Shown piece by piece: positions 51,901 to 62,432 of a DNA stretch of 64,000 bases. Position 1 is the first letter of the stretch. Each line of letters starts with the position of its first letter. The notes beneath the pieces were generated by a model that saw only the letters and a list, made by a program, of their open reading frames with translations, was not told the DNA's origin and did not search any database. The translations under genes and the position numbers were made by a program. Location: assembly GCA_947172415.1 (NCBI GenBank), contig OX359196.1, forward strand, positions 374,501-438,500, read 5' to 3'. This stretch comes from Chondrosia reniformis. Lineage: Eukaryota > Porifera > Demospongiae > Chondrillida > Chondrillidae.

Positions 51901-54900
51901 GGAGCTGAAGAAGAAGAGTGAGGACACAGATGCCTTAATGGTTCGACTGCAGGAGGACCAGAAGAAGGCAGATGAGGTGAGAAGTGTAGTCATGAAGGAA
52001 GAGGCAATTGCCAAGGGAAAGGCAGCAGAAACTGAGAGCATTAAGAACGATGCAGAGAATGACTTGAATGAGGCCTTACCAGCACTGGAGGCTGCCACAA
52101 AGGTACAGCTCCACTGATTGGTTGGCTGATGTGCATCTTACTACTAGCCTCTCCTTAGGCGCTGGATGCCCTGGACAAGAATGACATCTCTGAGATTCGT
52201 GTGTTTCAGAAGCCACCAGAACTGGTACTGACAGTGATGGAAGCAGTGTGCATACTCTTCAACATCCGACCAGACTGGTCCAACGCCAAGCAGCTGCTCG
52301 GTGAACCGGGTTTCTTAAAGAAGCTCATTGACTTTGATAAGGTGCATGTCGCTGACTTGTATTGTTGAATGTATCAATGTCACTTGTAATACTACTTGTA
52401 TGTTATGGTTTTAGGAGAATATTCCAGAATCAACTCTGAAGAAGCTAAAGAAGTATATTGATAATCCAAAATTTATTCCTGAAACTGTTGAGAAAACATC
52501 TAAAGTATGTGAAATTAAAGTGACAATGTACAGATATGTATGTTCGTTATGAATGCATTATTTATAGGTATAATTTATTTCTATGTAATGCTGAACTTCT
52601 GTATACTACTAAGCCATAGTTACGCTTTATTATGTATATGTATGTACTGTATTATGTACTAATATCTATTGTGTACTGTGTATGTATGTACATATGTCTC
52701 TATGATCAGAAATAATCACGTGAACGTATTACGCCATACCAGCCAAGTGACCGAAGTCTGATCTTGGCTGGGGGACCGAAGTCCTATTAAGTTGGCAACC
52801 AGTGATCGCCTCCCAGTCATCCAAAGATGGAAAAAATTCATCAAAGAACCACAGACAGCTGTTTCGCCCTCATTTGGGCTCATCAGTGTGGTACACTTCA
52901 ATGATGGTAAATTGGATGACTGCCCACACTGGTTGCCAACTTAATAGGACTTCGGTCCCCCAGCCAAGATCAGACTTCGGTCACTTGGCTGGTATGGCGT
53001 AATACGTTCACGTGATTATTTCTGATCATTTTAGCCTTTGCACAGGCTTAGTGCAATTAACTCCCTTTGTCATATGTCTCTATGTATGTAGGCTTGTAAG
53101 TCCATATGTATGTGGGTAAGAGCACTTGATATTTATGCCAAAGTATTTAAAACGGTGGAGCCAAAGAGAGAAAAGTAAGCATCCATTGACAAGGTTCCCA
53201 AACCCAATCAAAACCTCTCTCCCTCCCTCTGGTAAGGTTGAAGACTGCCCAGATTGAGCTGGAAAAGGTGATGGCCCAGCTGAAGGAGAAGCAGCAGGCA
53301 TTGACTCAAGTTGAGGCCAAGATTGAGATGTTGCAGGCCACATACGACAGAAGCGTCTCCGAGAAGGAGGAGCTTAGTAAGAACATCCAAACTACAGCAG
53401 ACAGATTAGAAAGAGCGTCCAAACTGACTACTGCTCTGGCAGACGAGCAGGTCAGATGGGATGAAACTGTGAAGGTGCGTACGAAGGTCTACAACATGGT
53501 TTGAATGAGAGAAGCTACCTTAAGTGTACATGTGACTACGTACGTACGTATGTCTCCCTTTAGAACTTCAATGCGGAGATTGACAATGTGGTAGGCAATG
53601 TGTTTGTGGCAGCAGCCTGTGTGGCATACTACGGTGCCTTCACCAGCCTGTACAGGAAGGAGGTAAGCATCTCGTGTCAGCAGCTCTAGTGAATTATTTG
53701 TGCATATTTGTGCATATCAGCTGCTGTTATTGCTTCAATACCAGACCTCTGCTCTCAAAGTCCATACATGTGTATGTATCCATAAATAGAATAATCTAAC
53801 TGTGTCAAACTTATCTTTTGAAAAGGATCATCTTTCAACTTTTAGAGCATCTAAAGACATAGGTTTGTTGGTTGTCAGACGTTTCAACCTTGAGGGTCTT
53901 CTTCAGTGACTTAGACACTCAAAAGTTGAAAGATGATCCTTTCAAAATATATGTATTCATTATTCACCGCGTTCCCAGCCAATGAACATTGCTTGAGTAG
54001 CAATCTGATACTACTTCTGTGTACCCTAATCTTGTCACTCCCCTGCAGCTGGTGGAGAGGTGGATTGATCGATGTAAGGAGCTGGAGATTCCCATTTCGG
54101 AGGATGTCAGTGTAGTGAACATCCTGGCAGACTCCTACGAGATCAGGCAGTGGAATGCTACTGGCCTGCCCAGGGATAATGTACGTAGGTGTATATACAC
54201 ATAGCCTGCACCTAATCCCATCCATACATATGGACATATGTACATATGTAATAGGGTGTATGGATAATGTCTTAGTTATACACACTGTACATTCCTCTAC
54301 ATACGTAGGTGTCGTTATTAAATTTGCTCAATTGTGGGTATGTATGTAATTAACTGATTACTGACTGATTAACTATTAACTGATCCGTGTATATGTGTGT
54401 ATGTGCTGATATTTACTTTAATTTCTGTATATTAAACTGGCCCCATGAAAAGTAGCCTCTGGCTAATTGGGTATCCCAGTATAAATGATAGTGAAAGTGA
54501 AAGTGAACTGTAAACTGTAGACTGCTGCGGTACATAGAACTAACTGATTGTCACTAAAACGGTACATTCCTACTCACTTGGACAGTTAAGGTGCCTTACA
54601 GTGCTCGGATGAGAAAACAGTCTTCCTCTTTTGAGTCTCACTTCCTGTTTCCTGTCCACTAGGTGTCTACAGAGAATGCTGTCTTGGTAACCAGAGGAAG
54701 GAGATGGCCATTAATGATTGATCCACAGGACCAGGTAGACCTAACTGTCTCTGTTAATATATTCCCCTCACTACTCCCCTCCCCCCTCACTGCTCCCCTC
54801 CCCCCTCACTGCTCCCCTCCCCCCTCACTGCTCCCCTCCCCTCACTGCTTCCCTCTCCTCTCACTACTCCCTCCCCCCTCACTGCTTCCCTCTCCTCTCA

Positions 54901-57900
54901 CTACTCCCTCCCCCCTCACTACTCCCCTCTCCTCTCACTGCTTCCCTCTCCTCTCACTACTCCCTCCCCCCTCACTGCTTCCCTCTCCTCTCACTGCTCC
55001 CTCCCCCTCACTACTCCCCTCTCCTCTCACTGCTTCCCTCTACTCTCACTGCTTCCCTCTCCTCTCACTGCTTCCCTCTCCTCTCACTGCTCCCCTCTCC
55101 TCTCACTGCTCCCCTCTCCTCTCAGGCTAACCGCTGGATTAAGCAGATGGAAGGAAAGAATGGTCTAAAAGTCATTAAACTTACTGATCCAAACTATCTG
55201 AGAACTCTGGAGAATGCCATTCGTATTGGTACTCCAGTGCTCCTTGAGGAAGTGGAGGAGATGTTGGATCCTTCTTTGGAACCAGTCCTACTGAAGCAGA
55301 CATTTGTGCAGGTTAGCCAACCATGAATACAATTATGTAGCCAGACAGTTCTTGTGTCACACTAGGTATATAATCCATCCGTAGGGAGGTCGTCTGCTGA
55401 TTAGACTCGGTGACAGTGACATTGACTATGATAAAAACTTCAGGTTTGTGATCAGCCGTGTCTTAAATGTAGTCTCCATCATACTATGCACCACACTGGC
55501 TATGCAATCCCTTTCTGCTCTACGTCCATGTGTGTACAAACATGTATACAATGCACTTCCCTGTGTAACCATGTGACAGGTCAGGGTACTTATTAATACG
55601 TACAATAATAATATTGGAATAATGCGACTCAGCAACACAATTTTTCACAGAAATGAACGTTTCGACCCAGAGGTCTTCTTCAGCAATGAGAAAAAAACTA
55701 ATTCGTAACTTACTAAATACATACTTTACATATTTTAATATGTACAAGCACGTCACTGTTAACACTGCTTATTAGTAGGACCCATCTCTACCAGTGAGAT
55801 GATTTCTTGAGTTCATGAAAAATCTAAGATACCATTTTCCTACATGCTATATGCCTATTCTGTAAAAGAGCCTATAGGGGAACTAAACCTGAAGAGAGCT
55901 TTTGGATGAGGATACGGGAGTCATACACCACATGCAATGCTTACTAAATGTCTTATATTTCCTTGCAAAGGTTCTATATGACCAGCAAAATGGCCAATCC
56001 TCACTATCTCCCAGAAGTCTGTATCAAGGTGACCATCATCAACTTTACTGTAACCAAATCGGGTCTTGAGGACCAGTTGCTAAGTGATGTAGTCAGACTT
56101 GAGCGGCCAGACCTTGAGGAGCAGAGAAATGAACTTATTATTAAAATCAACAATGCCAAGATTGAGCTTAAAAAGATAGAAGATGAAATTTTAAGAAAGT
56201 TATTCCATTCAGAGGGTAACATTTTGGATGACCAGGAGTTGGTTGACACATTGAACAGTTCAAAATTAACAGCCAAAAAGATATCTTTACAACTAGCTGA
56301 AGCAGAAACAACAGAAAAGATGATCACAACAGCAAGAGAGAAGTACAGACCAGTGGCAACTAGAGGTGCACATCCACTGTCCACAGGCACATCTCTGATA
56401 GTCATCTCACAGACCAATGTGTGATTATATATTAGTAGGGAGATTATGTATCGCAGTCCTAGTTGCAGTTCACTGGTATAGAGTACTAGTAGTTGAAGTG
56501 TAGAGCTTACTTAACACTTGACTTTTCAGTGTCAGTTAAAATGATGTCTCTCTCTTCTCTCTGCAGGTTCTGTGTTGTATTTTGTCGTTGCCATGTTGGC
56601 TGAGGTAGACCCGATGTACCAGTACTCACTCAAGTACTTTCAACAGCTCTTCAACATGTGCATAGAGACAAGCGAAAAGTCAAAGGATTTGGAGCAGAGA
56701 CTGAAGACACTTCTTCAAGTTTCTGTAGAGACTGTATACACCAACATTGCAAGAGGCCTCTTTGAGGAGCACAAGCTCATGTTCTCCTTCATGCTCTGTG
56801 TGGATATCATGAGAGAGGAGGGATTGATAGCTATTGAGGAGTGGAACTTCTTCCTCCGAGGTGCAGCTGGAGTGGACAAGGAGAGGCCAGAGAAACCCGC
56901 GGTACCCTGGCTGACGGATGCACAATGGAAGGTGTGCTGCGACCTTGAAGCGTCTGTACCCAATCTTAAGGGCATCATGAAGGATTACGTGTCCACGCAA
57001 GTGTTTGTCAAAAGAGGAGATATAAAGGTACATCAAGTGTTGCGTAAGATTGAGAGTACATACAACATGGTTACATGTGTAGGTGTACCTTCAAATATAT
57101 TTATATAGCATCAATGCCATCATTGAACTTTGGAAACCACAAGCTTTTTCGCTTTTGGGAGTACTTATTAGCAGACTAGCCACTCAGACAAAACAGTTGT
57201 CTATGGCTCGACCATCTCTTTGAGTGGCTAAGGGGAGACTCTGGTTCCCATAAAGCGAACTTTGGTTCCACTCATTAGCTCATTGCGCTCCTCAGGAGAC
57301 ATGAGTGGGCAAGGGTAATATTCAGAGTTCAATGATGATGATATCGATGCTTTAAGATTGGCTTTAGATCTTAAAGTTCCCCTATTTTTTCATATTTACC
57401 GTATATACGTAGGTTGTATGTACGTACGTATAAATGTATGTATATTATAAATGTATGGTAATGTTTAAGGTTTTTTGCCTTTTCCAATTCTCTACATACG
57501 TATGCATTGTAGTTTGTTGTGTCTTAAATGTATGAATATATTTACTTGTAGATCCACATAAATCCCGAGTCCTACGAAGGCTACGAGGATCCCCCGCCCT
57601 ACCAGCCACCGGTGGATAACAAGGAGGGAGAAGAGCAGAGTCAAGAGACTGCAGACAAAGCCGTCAAAGGACACTGGAACGAGAGACTAAGCCCCTTCCA
57701 GAAGCTCTGCCTCATAAAGGCATTCAGAGAAGAGGAGGTGAGTTGGACTAGATACGTACCTCCTGCACATCTAAAGCACTGGAACCGTCGGACATTATTA
57801 GGTATCAGATAATCACACTTCATCTCTTCTTCCCCCTCAGGTGGTGGAATCTATATCAGCCTTTGTAATTGAGAATATGGGTGCCATGTTTGTGGAGAAC

Positions 57901-60900
57901 CCTTCCATCGACCTGAGCACGCTCTTCAAAGACATGTCCAATATCACTCCTCTTGTGTTCATCCTGTCCACCGGATCCGACCCGATGGGGAGCTTCCTCC
58001 GGTTTGCCAAGGAGATGGGCTACACCGAGAGGATCCACGCCATCTCCCTGGGCCAGGGACAAGGTCCCATTGCAGAGAAGATGATTCATGCAGCCACTCG
58101 AAGTGGGGATTGGATATTCCTCCAGGTACATAAATCATCCATCTGCAACTGCCCACTGTAACTAATGTAGCTCGGCTAGCCTTATAATCGCAGTATTACC
58201 CCACACACTACCATAGAACGTGTGTATATACATAGGTACATATATAATAGGACTCTACTGGCTATTTCCACACAAGTGTACATTTCCAAAGAGATTATGT
58301 TTATTTCTTCGTAGAACTGCCACTTGGCAGCATCTTGGATGATTGATATGGAGAACATTGTGAAGAAGCTGTCAGAGCCGGACAGTGATGTCCATGAGGA
58401 CTACAGGCTCTTCCTCAGCTCAATGCCAACTAAGAGCTTTCCGGTCAGTGTGCTTCAGAATTCAGTCAAAGTCACCAATGAGCCTCCAAAAGGTATTATG
58501 TATGGACGTACATGTACAGTACTTTTGTTGAGAATGCATTTTCAGGGATACCTGGATCTGTATATCAAATCCATTTCTTTATTTCTACATAGGTCTTCGT
58601 GCCAATATTAAAAGAGCAGTATATGACATGCAGCCTTCCTTCTTTGAGGAGCACAGTAAGTTGTGATGGCCTCTGATAATGTACTTCTGATAATAGCTTG
58701 TCTCTTAAAACTGGTAACTGTAAAGTACAAATGCTGCTCAGTGTAGCATGTGATTAGAGCCTTAAGGAGAGCCTCGCTGTTTCATGATGTACTTTGGTAC
58801 TTCTTGTGTTGTGTAGTGTTGGGACAAATGTGGAGAAAACTTGTGTTTGGGATTTGTTTCTTTCATGCCATCATTCAAGAGAGAAAGAAGTTTGGTCCTC
58901 TTGGATGGAACATTAAAGTGAGTTGCGGCACCTTGATAAACACCAAACAGACAGTCACACCAGCCTGGCTCTTTATGTAGAACGGGGCATTTACTTCATA
59001 AACTATAATATATACGTACAGTATGTATCTCTCACTTGGATATGTAGTATGAGTTTAATGACTCAGATCGAGAATGTGCCCTTGACAATCTGAAGATCTT
59101 CCTTGAAGAAGGGGATATCCCCTGGGATGCCCTGGAATTCATCACGGGGGAGGTAGACAAATTATTGTAGCTCTGCTATCTCATCTCAGACTGTAGCAAT
59201 GATTGGATCACTCCTACTCGTAGATAACGTACGGAGGTCGTGTGACTGACCCTTGGGATCAGAGGTGCCTGAGGACCGTACTCAAGAGGTTCTTCTCTCC
59301 TGTAATCTTGGAACCAGACTACAAGTACTCATCATCAGGTGCGGTGGACATACTGTATGAAAAATCTAATATGCCATTTTCCTACATGCTATGCCTACTC
59401 TGTAAAAAAGCCTATAGGGAACTAAACCTGGAGAAAGAGCTTTGGATGAAGATACAGGAGTCTTTTCTTTTCTTTTCTAGTTGCTAATAATAAATATAAA
59501 GTGATTGATATAGGTCCTAAACAGTTATGTTTGGACTTTCCATTGTATATGTACGTATACCATACATATCTACCTAGATGTACAGTACATACGTATGTAT
59601 ATACCTAATTACACAACTCAGATATAGTCAAAGTTGAGAAATGTGTTTTATTGGTTGCAGGAGTGTACTATGCACTTGACAGTGACAGCCTGCTGTCATA
59701 CAGAGAGTATGTGGATAACCTGCCGTATAATGACAACCCAGAAGTGTTTGGTATGCATGACAACGCCAACATTGCCTTTCAAGTGAGTTTAACCTGTTAA
59801 AGACTAAAATGATCCACCCTGTTCATCTCTTTCACTGTTCTCTGCTCCTTTAGACGCAAGAAACCTTCACTTTGGTGACAACTATACTTGATATCCAGCC
59901 CAGGATGGCCAGCACTGGTGGAGGAAAGACAAGCGATGAGATTGTATACGAGCTTGCTGACAGTATTCTGGCAAAGATACCCGAGAAACTAGATCCTGAC
60001 AAGGCATATCCTGAGCTACTTGAGACAAATGAAAAGGGTCAATTAAACTCACTCTCAACTGTCCTCCTCCAAGAGATAGACAGATTTAACAGGTTGTTGA
60101 AGGTCATTAAGGTGAGTTCACCGAGAGGCAACATACATAAGTACATACACTGTAGAGTTGCCTTGTTATTATGGCTGTCCTGTAATAACTGTATATACTT
60201 ATGTACATATACATGCTGCAGGATTCATTGAGACAGATTCAAAAAGCTATTAAGGGACTTGTGGTCATGTCAGAACAACTAGAACGAGTGTATACCAGTT
60301 TCCTGAATAATCAAGTAAATGGCACTTTACCTTAAAAGACTATTATGTAATCTATACAGTCTCTGACAGTTAGCATTAAATGACCATATTTGGTCGGTGT
60401 GTAGGTACCCACTTTATGGGCCAGTGCTGCTTATCCATCACTAAAACCACTCGATTCTTGGGTCAGAGATTTAGTGTACAGAATACACTTCATTGAGGTA
60501 TGTCTGGATGCATAACTGTACATAGCACAAGAGTACTGTAGTCACTCATATCTTGTACTGCTAACAATATACTGGACTTTCCTTGCTTGTGTCCCGCATA
60601 GTATTGGATGCTAAATGGATCTCCCTGTTCCTATTGGGTCTCAGGATTCTTCTTCCCACAAGGTATGTATGAGTAGAACCCTATCATTTGTCTACTTCCT
60701 ATTACAATATGCTGATGATATATACTTTACCCTAAACCCCCCCTATAGTGCAGTGTGCATACTTGAATCTACGTATATGCTAACATGTTACATACATATA
60801 TATTTGTATATGGGATTCATATTCTAATGGAAATTTCCTTACTAAAGGATTCCTCACTGGAACACTACAGAATCACGCTAGAAAGTACAATCTTCCAATT

Positions 60901-61834
60901 GATGAGTTGAGCTTCCAGTTCACTCCTTTACCAGTCTACTACCACCAAGAAGACTTCTACAACAGTGCTCAGAAGGGAGAGGAAGCAGTGGCCAAGATGA
61001 ATGAGACTGTGAGGAGTAGAGCTGTTTATATCCAACCTGTTAATTATCTTAAGAACTACGTAAGTGAACTTCCTATTCCTTTGTCAGATTGAAGCACCTG
61101 AAGATGGTGTACTGATCCATGGCTTATTCCTGGAGGCCGCCAGATGGGACATGGAGGAGATGGTCATTGTAGATTCATATCACGGAGAAAAGAACCCTGT
61201 AAGTGATTAGTTTGAACATTATTGAACTTTGTTTTGTAGAGAAATATTGAAGATTGTATTTGCAGAAGACACTGATGAATGGTGGAACAGTGGAGAAGTA
61301 GGAGAAAATTCTAGTATCCTCATCCAAAGCTCTTACTTGGTTTACAGATGTAGCATGTTTAAAAATAGTGTGTTTGATTATTCATGTCAACTAATAAATA
61401 GCTTCAAAATATATCCAAAGCCAAAAATATTGGCTGTACATTTATTTTAGTGCCTTGGTAGTTTTATAGAGAGCAAACTTTTGGTCTTCAAACCACCATT
61501 TTGTTTGGAAATACTATCTACCCTATCATTATTATGAACAAACAGACAAAGCCTTTCATTATCATACAAGTCTGCAAATGTCTATGCAATATCACTCCCC
61601 ACCTCCTCCTATCTTTAGCCGCTGCCTGTGATGAAGATGGAGCCAAGGAGAAACTTTGAACCAGACCCTTCCAACTACAAGTGTCCCCTCTACAAGACTG
61701 GTGCTAGGGCCGGTGTCCTCTCCACCACAGGTCACTCGACCAACTTTGTGGTAGCCGTTCAGCTCCCATCCAAGCAGTCCCAGGACTACTGGATCTCCAA
61801 GGGGACGGCTCTCCTGTGCCAGCTCAATGAATAA
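33983..61834 (+). CDS. DNAH6: Axonemal dynein heavy chain, DNAH6-type (single-headed inner arm)
   Basis: ATP-driven motor of ciliary inner arms. About 71 exons join without a frame break into about 4,203 residues (human DNAH6 4,158). Approximate layout: tail and linker to 1,450; AAA1 P-loop GPAGTGKT at 1491 with Walker [13 protein letters not shown]2 GPTGGGKT at 1772; AAA3 GTTGVGKS at 2116; AAA4 GVGGTGKQ at 2467; stalk coiled coils about 2731-2805 and 2924-3003 around the microtubule-binding tip; AAA5-6; C-terminus [20 protein letters not shown], typical of DNAH3/6/7/12. The N-terminal LGFLYLIPI and DYYTMS blocks favour DNAH6; DNAH14 is the alternative. All P-loops are intact. Start is the first in-frame ATG. 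Exons: 33983-34198, 34280-34782, 34858-35073, 35370-35424, 36079-36216, 36420-36537, 37091-37425, 37929-38131, 38359-38467, 38699-38819, 38913-39064, 39263-39517, 39757-39906, 40003-40131, 40334-40447, 40609-41175, 41407-41587, 41701-41797, 41920-42024, 42140-42248, 42519-42899, 43182-43337, 43491-43652, 43895-44032, 44103-44256, 44443-44588, 44821-44946, 45151-45252, 45333-45443, 45705-45794, 45858-45953, 46281-46477, 46615-46798, 46876-47631, 48034-48165, 48543-48714, 48866-49029, 49105-49236, 49938-50098, 50294-50498, 50787-51034, 51133-51199, 51312-51466, 51647-51728, 51878-52102, 52159-52341, 52415-52504, 53092-53174, 53237-53474, 53564-53662, 54049-54180, 54663-54734, 55126-55311, 55385-55443, 55971-56365, 56567-57027, 57552-57737, 57841-58125, 58315-58492, 58593-58655, 58817-58917, 59048-59152, 59224-59338, 59661-59782, 59854-60111, 60222-60314, 60405-60497, 60602-60662, 60848-61059 (or ending at GAGACT), 61088-61198, 61619-61834. 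Confidence 0.93.
35498..36062. repeat. Pyrimidine minisatellite in DNAH6-like intron 4
   Basis: About 565 bp of CT-only sequence: CTCTCTCCCTCTCCC units on the left, then longer units with CTCCTTACCTCCCCCCTCTC and CCTCTCACCCTCTCTCCC. It ends 16 bp before the acceptor of exon 36079-36216. Confidence 0.95.
36597..36900. repeat. CCCCACCCCCTTC minisatellite in DNAH6-like intron 6
   Basis: Irregular alternation of TTCACCCCACCCCC, TTCACCCCATCCCC and TTCTCTCCATCCCC units. Pyrimidine-rich on the sense strand, about 190 bp upstream of exon 37091-37425. Confidence 0.93.
37563..37735 (+). repeat. Dispersed repeat R1, copy 6
   Basis: AATTCCCAGAAACAGCTGTC, GGCCCAATGGAAAAG, TCCTCATCCAAAGCTCTCAC, GTTCCCTATAGGCCTTTACT and AGTAGATGTAGCATGTTGAA. 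Nearly full length, in a DNAH6-like intron. Confidence 0.85.
41225..41352. repeat. 38-bp tandem repeat, about 3 copies
   Basis: Units of GGGTTGGGAGATCAAGTTA plus GGGTTGTGAGATCACGCTA in the DNAH6-like intron before exon 41407-41587. Confidence 0.9.
42998..43072 (+). pseudogene. Degenerate tRNA-like sequence (tRNA relic or SINE head)
   Basis: GCAATTG pairs with CAATGGC except at one position. The D arm GCTC/GAGC is perfect and a TTCAATT T-loop is present. A four-pair anticodon stem holds loop GGTCATA, placing TCA at the anticodon positions, but the T stem fails at three of five pairs. No T-run follows directly. Probably inactive; it lies in a DNAH6-like intron, sense strand. Confidence 0.4.
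43788..43860 (+). tRNA. tRNA-Ala (AGC), intronic copy 1
   Basis: 73 nt with a full cloverleaf. Acceptor GGGGCTG pairs with CAGCTCC (one G-U) plus discriminator A. The A box begins TAGCTCAGATGG, the anticodon stem CTCGC/GCGAG holds loop TTAGCAT (anticodon AGC), the T arm TACTGGGATCGATACCCAG is well formed, and a T-rich terminator follows. It lies in the DNAH6-like intron 43653-43894, same strand, and ends 34 nt before exon 43895-44032. Confidence 0.97.
44690..44790 (-). repeat. Dispersed repeat R1, copy 7 (partial)
   Basis: CATGCTATGCCTACTCTG, CCTATAGGGAACTAAACCTG, GAGAGAGCTTTGAATGAAGA and ACAGGAGTCTTTTC. It belongs to the subtype seen at 55835 and 59355. Confidence 0.8.
45044..45116 (+). tRNA. 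tRNA-Ala (AGC), intronic copy 2
   Basis: Differs from copy 1 at two positions (CATATGG for CAGATGG in the D loop, GATGCCC for GATACCC in the T arm); the anticodon AGC and all stems are otherwise the same. It lies in the DNAH6-like intron 44947-45150 and again ends 34 nt before the next exon (45151). The same TTTTTCCCTTTTTTT terminator follows. Confidence 0.97.
47697..47945. repeat. 21-bp minisatellite, about 12 copies
   Basis: Units of CTAATGTGTTGCAAAATCTGA or CTAATGTGTTGCAACATCTGA, with one shortened unit lacking CTAATG, in DNAH6-like intron 47632-48033. Confidence 0.95.
49266..49905. repeat. Pentamer microsatellite (CACTA/CACTG)n, about 640 bp
   Basis: About 128 pentamers alternating between ACTAC and ACTGC forms in irregular blocks, in the DNAH6-like intron before exon 49938. 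One unit is interrupted (CTAATACACTA at about 49523). It yields long false reading frames. Confidence 0.97.
51520..51645. repeat. CACTTCCTGTC tandem repeat at a 3' splice site
   Basis: Repeats of CACTTCCTGTC (about 11 bp) with CATTTCCTGTC variants, running directly into the acceptor TTCCAG of exon 51647-51728. Pyrimidine-rich on the sense strand. Confidence 0.93.
52703..53028. mobile_element. Foldback transposon with about 102-bp perfect arms
   Basis: The left arm begins TGATCAGAAATAATCACGTG and runs to about 52804 (GGCAACCAGTG). The right arm, about 52927-53028, is its perfect reverse complement as read. The centre contains CAGACAGCTGTTTCGCCCTC then ATTTGGGCTCATCAGTGTGG. No coding capacity. 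It lies in the DNAH6-like intron 52505-53091. A degenerate related arm (ACCAGCCAAGTGATC, TCTTGGCTGATTAG) is near 29205. Confidence 0.9.
53815..53955. mobile_element. Foldback element of the TCGACC-core family
   Basis: Left arm TTTGAAAAGGATCATCTTTC then AACTTTTAGAG; right arm CTCAAAAGTTGAAAGATGATCCTTTCAAA. Centre GACGTTTCAACCTTGAGGGT then CTTCTTCAGTGACTTAG. It lies in the DNAH6-like intron before exon 54049-54180. Confidence 0.8.
54770..55125. repeat. Pyrimidine minisatellite abutting a 3' splice site
   Basis: Units such as CTCCCCTCCCCCCTCACTG and CTTCCCTCTCCTCTCACTG (about 19-20 bp) fill the intron 54735-55125. The last unit ends CTCTCCTCTCAG, which is the acceptor of exon 55126-55311. Confidence 0.95.
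55835..55925 (-). repeat. Dispersed repeat R1, copy 8 (partial)
   Basis: CATGCTATATGCCTATTCTG, CCTATAGGGGAACTAAACCT, GAAGAGAGCTTTTGGATGAG and GATACGGGAGTC, in the DNAH6-like intron before exon 55971. A separate element with AACGTTTCGACCCAGAGGTC lies upstream at about 55655. Confidence 0.8.
59355..59480 (-). repeat. Dispersed repeat R1, copy 9 (partial)
   Basis: AAAATCTAATATGCCATTTT, CATGCTATGCCTACTCTG, CCTATAGGGAACTAAACCTG and GATACAGGAGTCTTTTC; close to copy 7. Confidence 0.8.
61265..61375 (+). repeat. Dispersed repeat R1, copy 10 (partial)
   Basis: AGAAGACACTGATGAATGG, TATCCTCATCCAAAGCTCTT, ACAGATGTAGCATGTTTAAA and TAGTGTGTTTGATTATTCAT; degenerate, in the last DNAH6-like intron. Confidence 0.65.
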
Positions 61835-62432
61835 TCACTTGATACATTTAGATAACAATCTATAATATGTTAAATGTCTTATTCTTACTAAGTTGCGTAC
61901 ATGGTGTATCTTTGAAATATAAATACTATCATTTTATTGTATAGTAACTTCTATATACGTACACATAGCTCTGATCTACGTGTACTCCAAACCATGCAAC
62001 CTGAATTTTGTCCTAGTACTCTCGCACACACCTGACACCTCTCATGCAGGGATCTCACTGTCCTGACCAGTCTGCTGTTAACTCCATAGATCACTTGCCA
62101 CATCAACTCTCTGTCTACCATGTCTTACACTACACTTCTCAAGATCCACACAAACCATCAACCTCCTTTTATTCTTCTTGATTATCTTCTTCCCCAACTG
62201 TCTGACGTATATATATGTATATAGACATCAAATTTTCTAAAACTCATTTGAAATGTTTTATACATGTCTGTGAATAGTTTATAAGCTGTATTAGAGTTAC
62301 TGTACATGCAGCAGTAAATGTACATAAAACTAAGCATTTTTGTTCCCGTAGGGTATTTTTTTTATTTTAAAATTAAATCAAAAAATAACAACCAATGTTA
62401 AAGTACAGTTTTAACAGTCGTTTCTTTGTTTG
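61835..62432. other. Convergent intergenic region, DNAH6-like to PIERCE1-like
   Basis: About 600 bp with the 3' UTRs of both genes. It is AT-rich, with a run of T and A near 62345-62385. No gene, RNA or clear repeat is seen. Confidence 0.5.
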
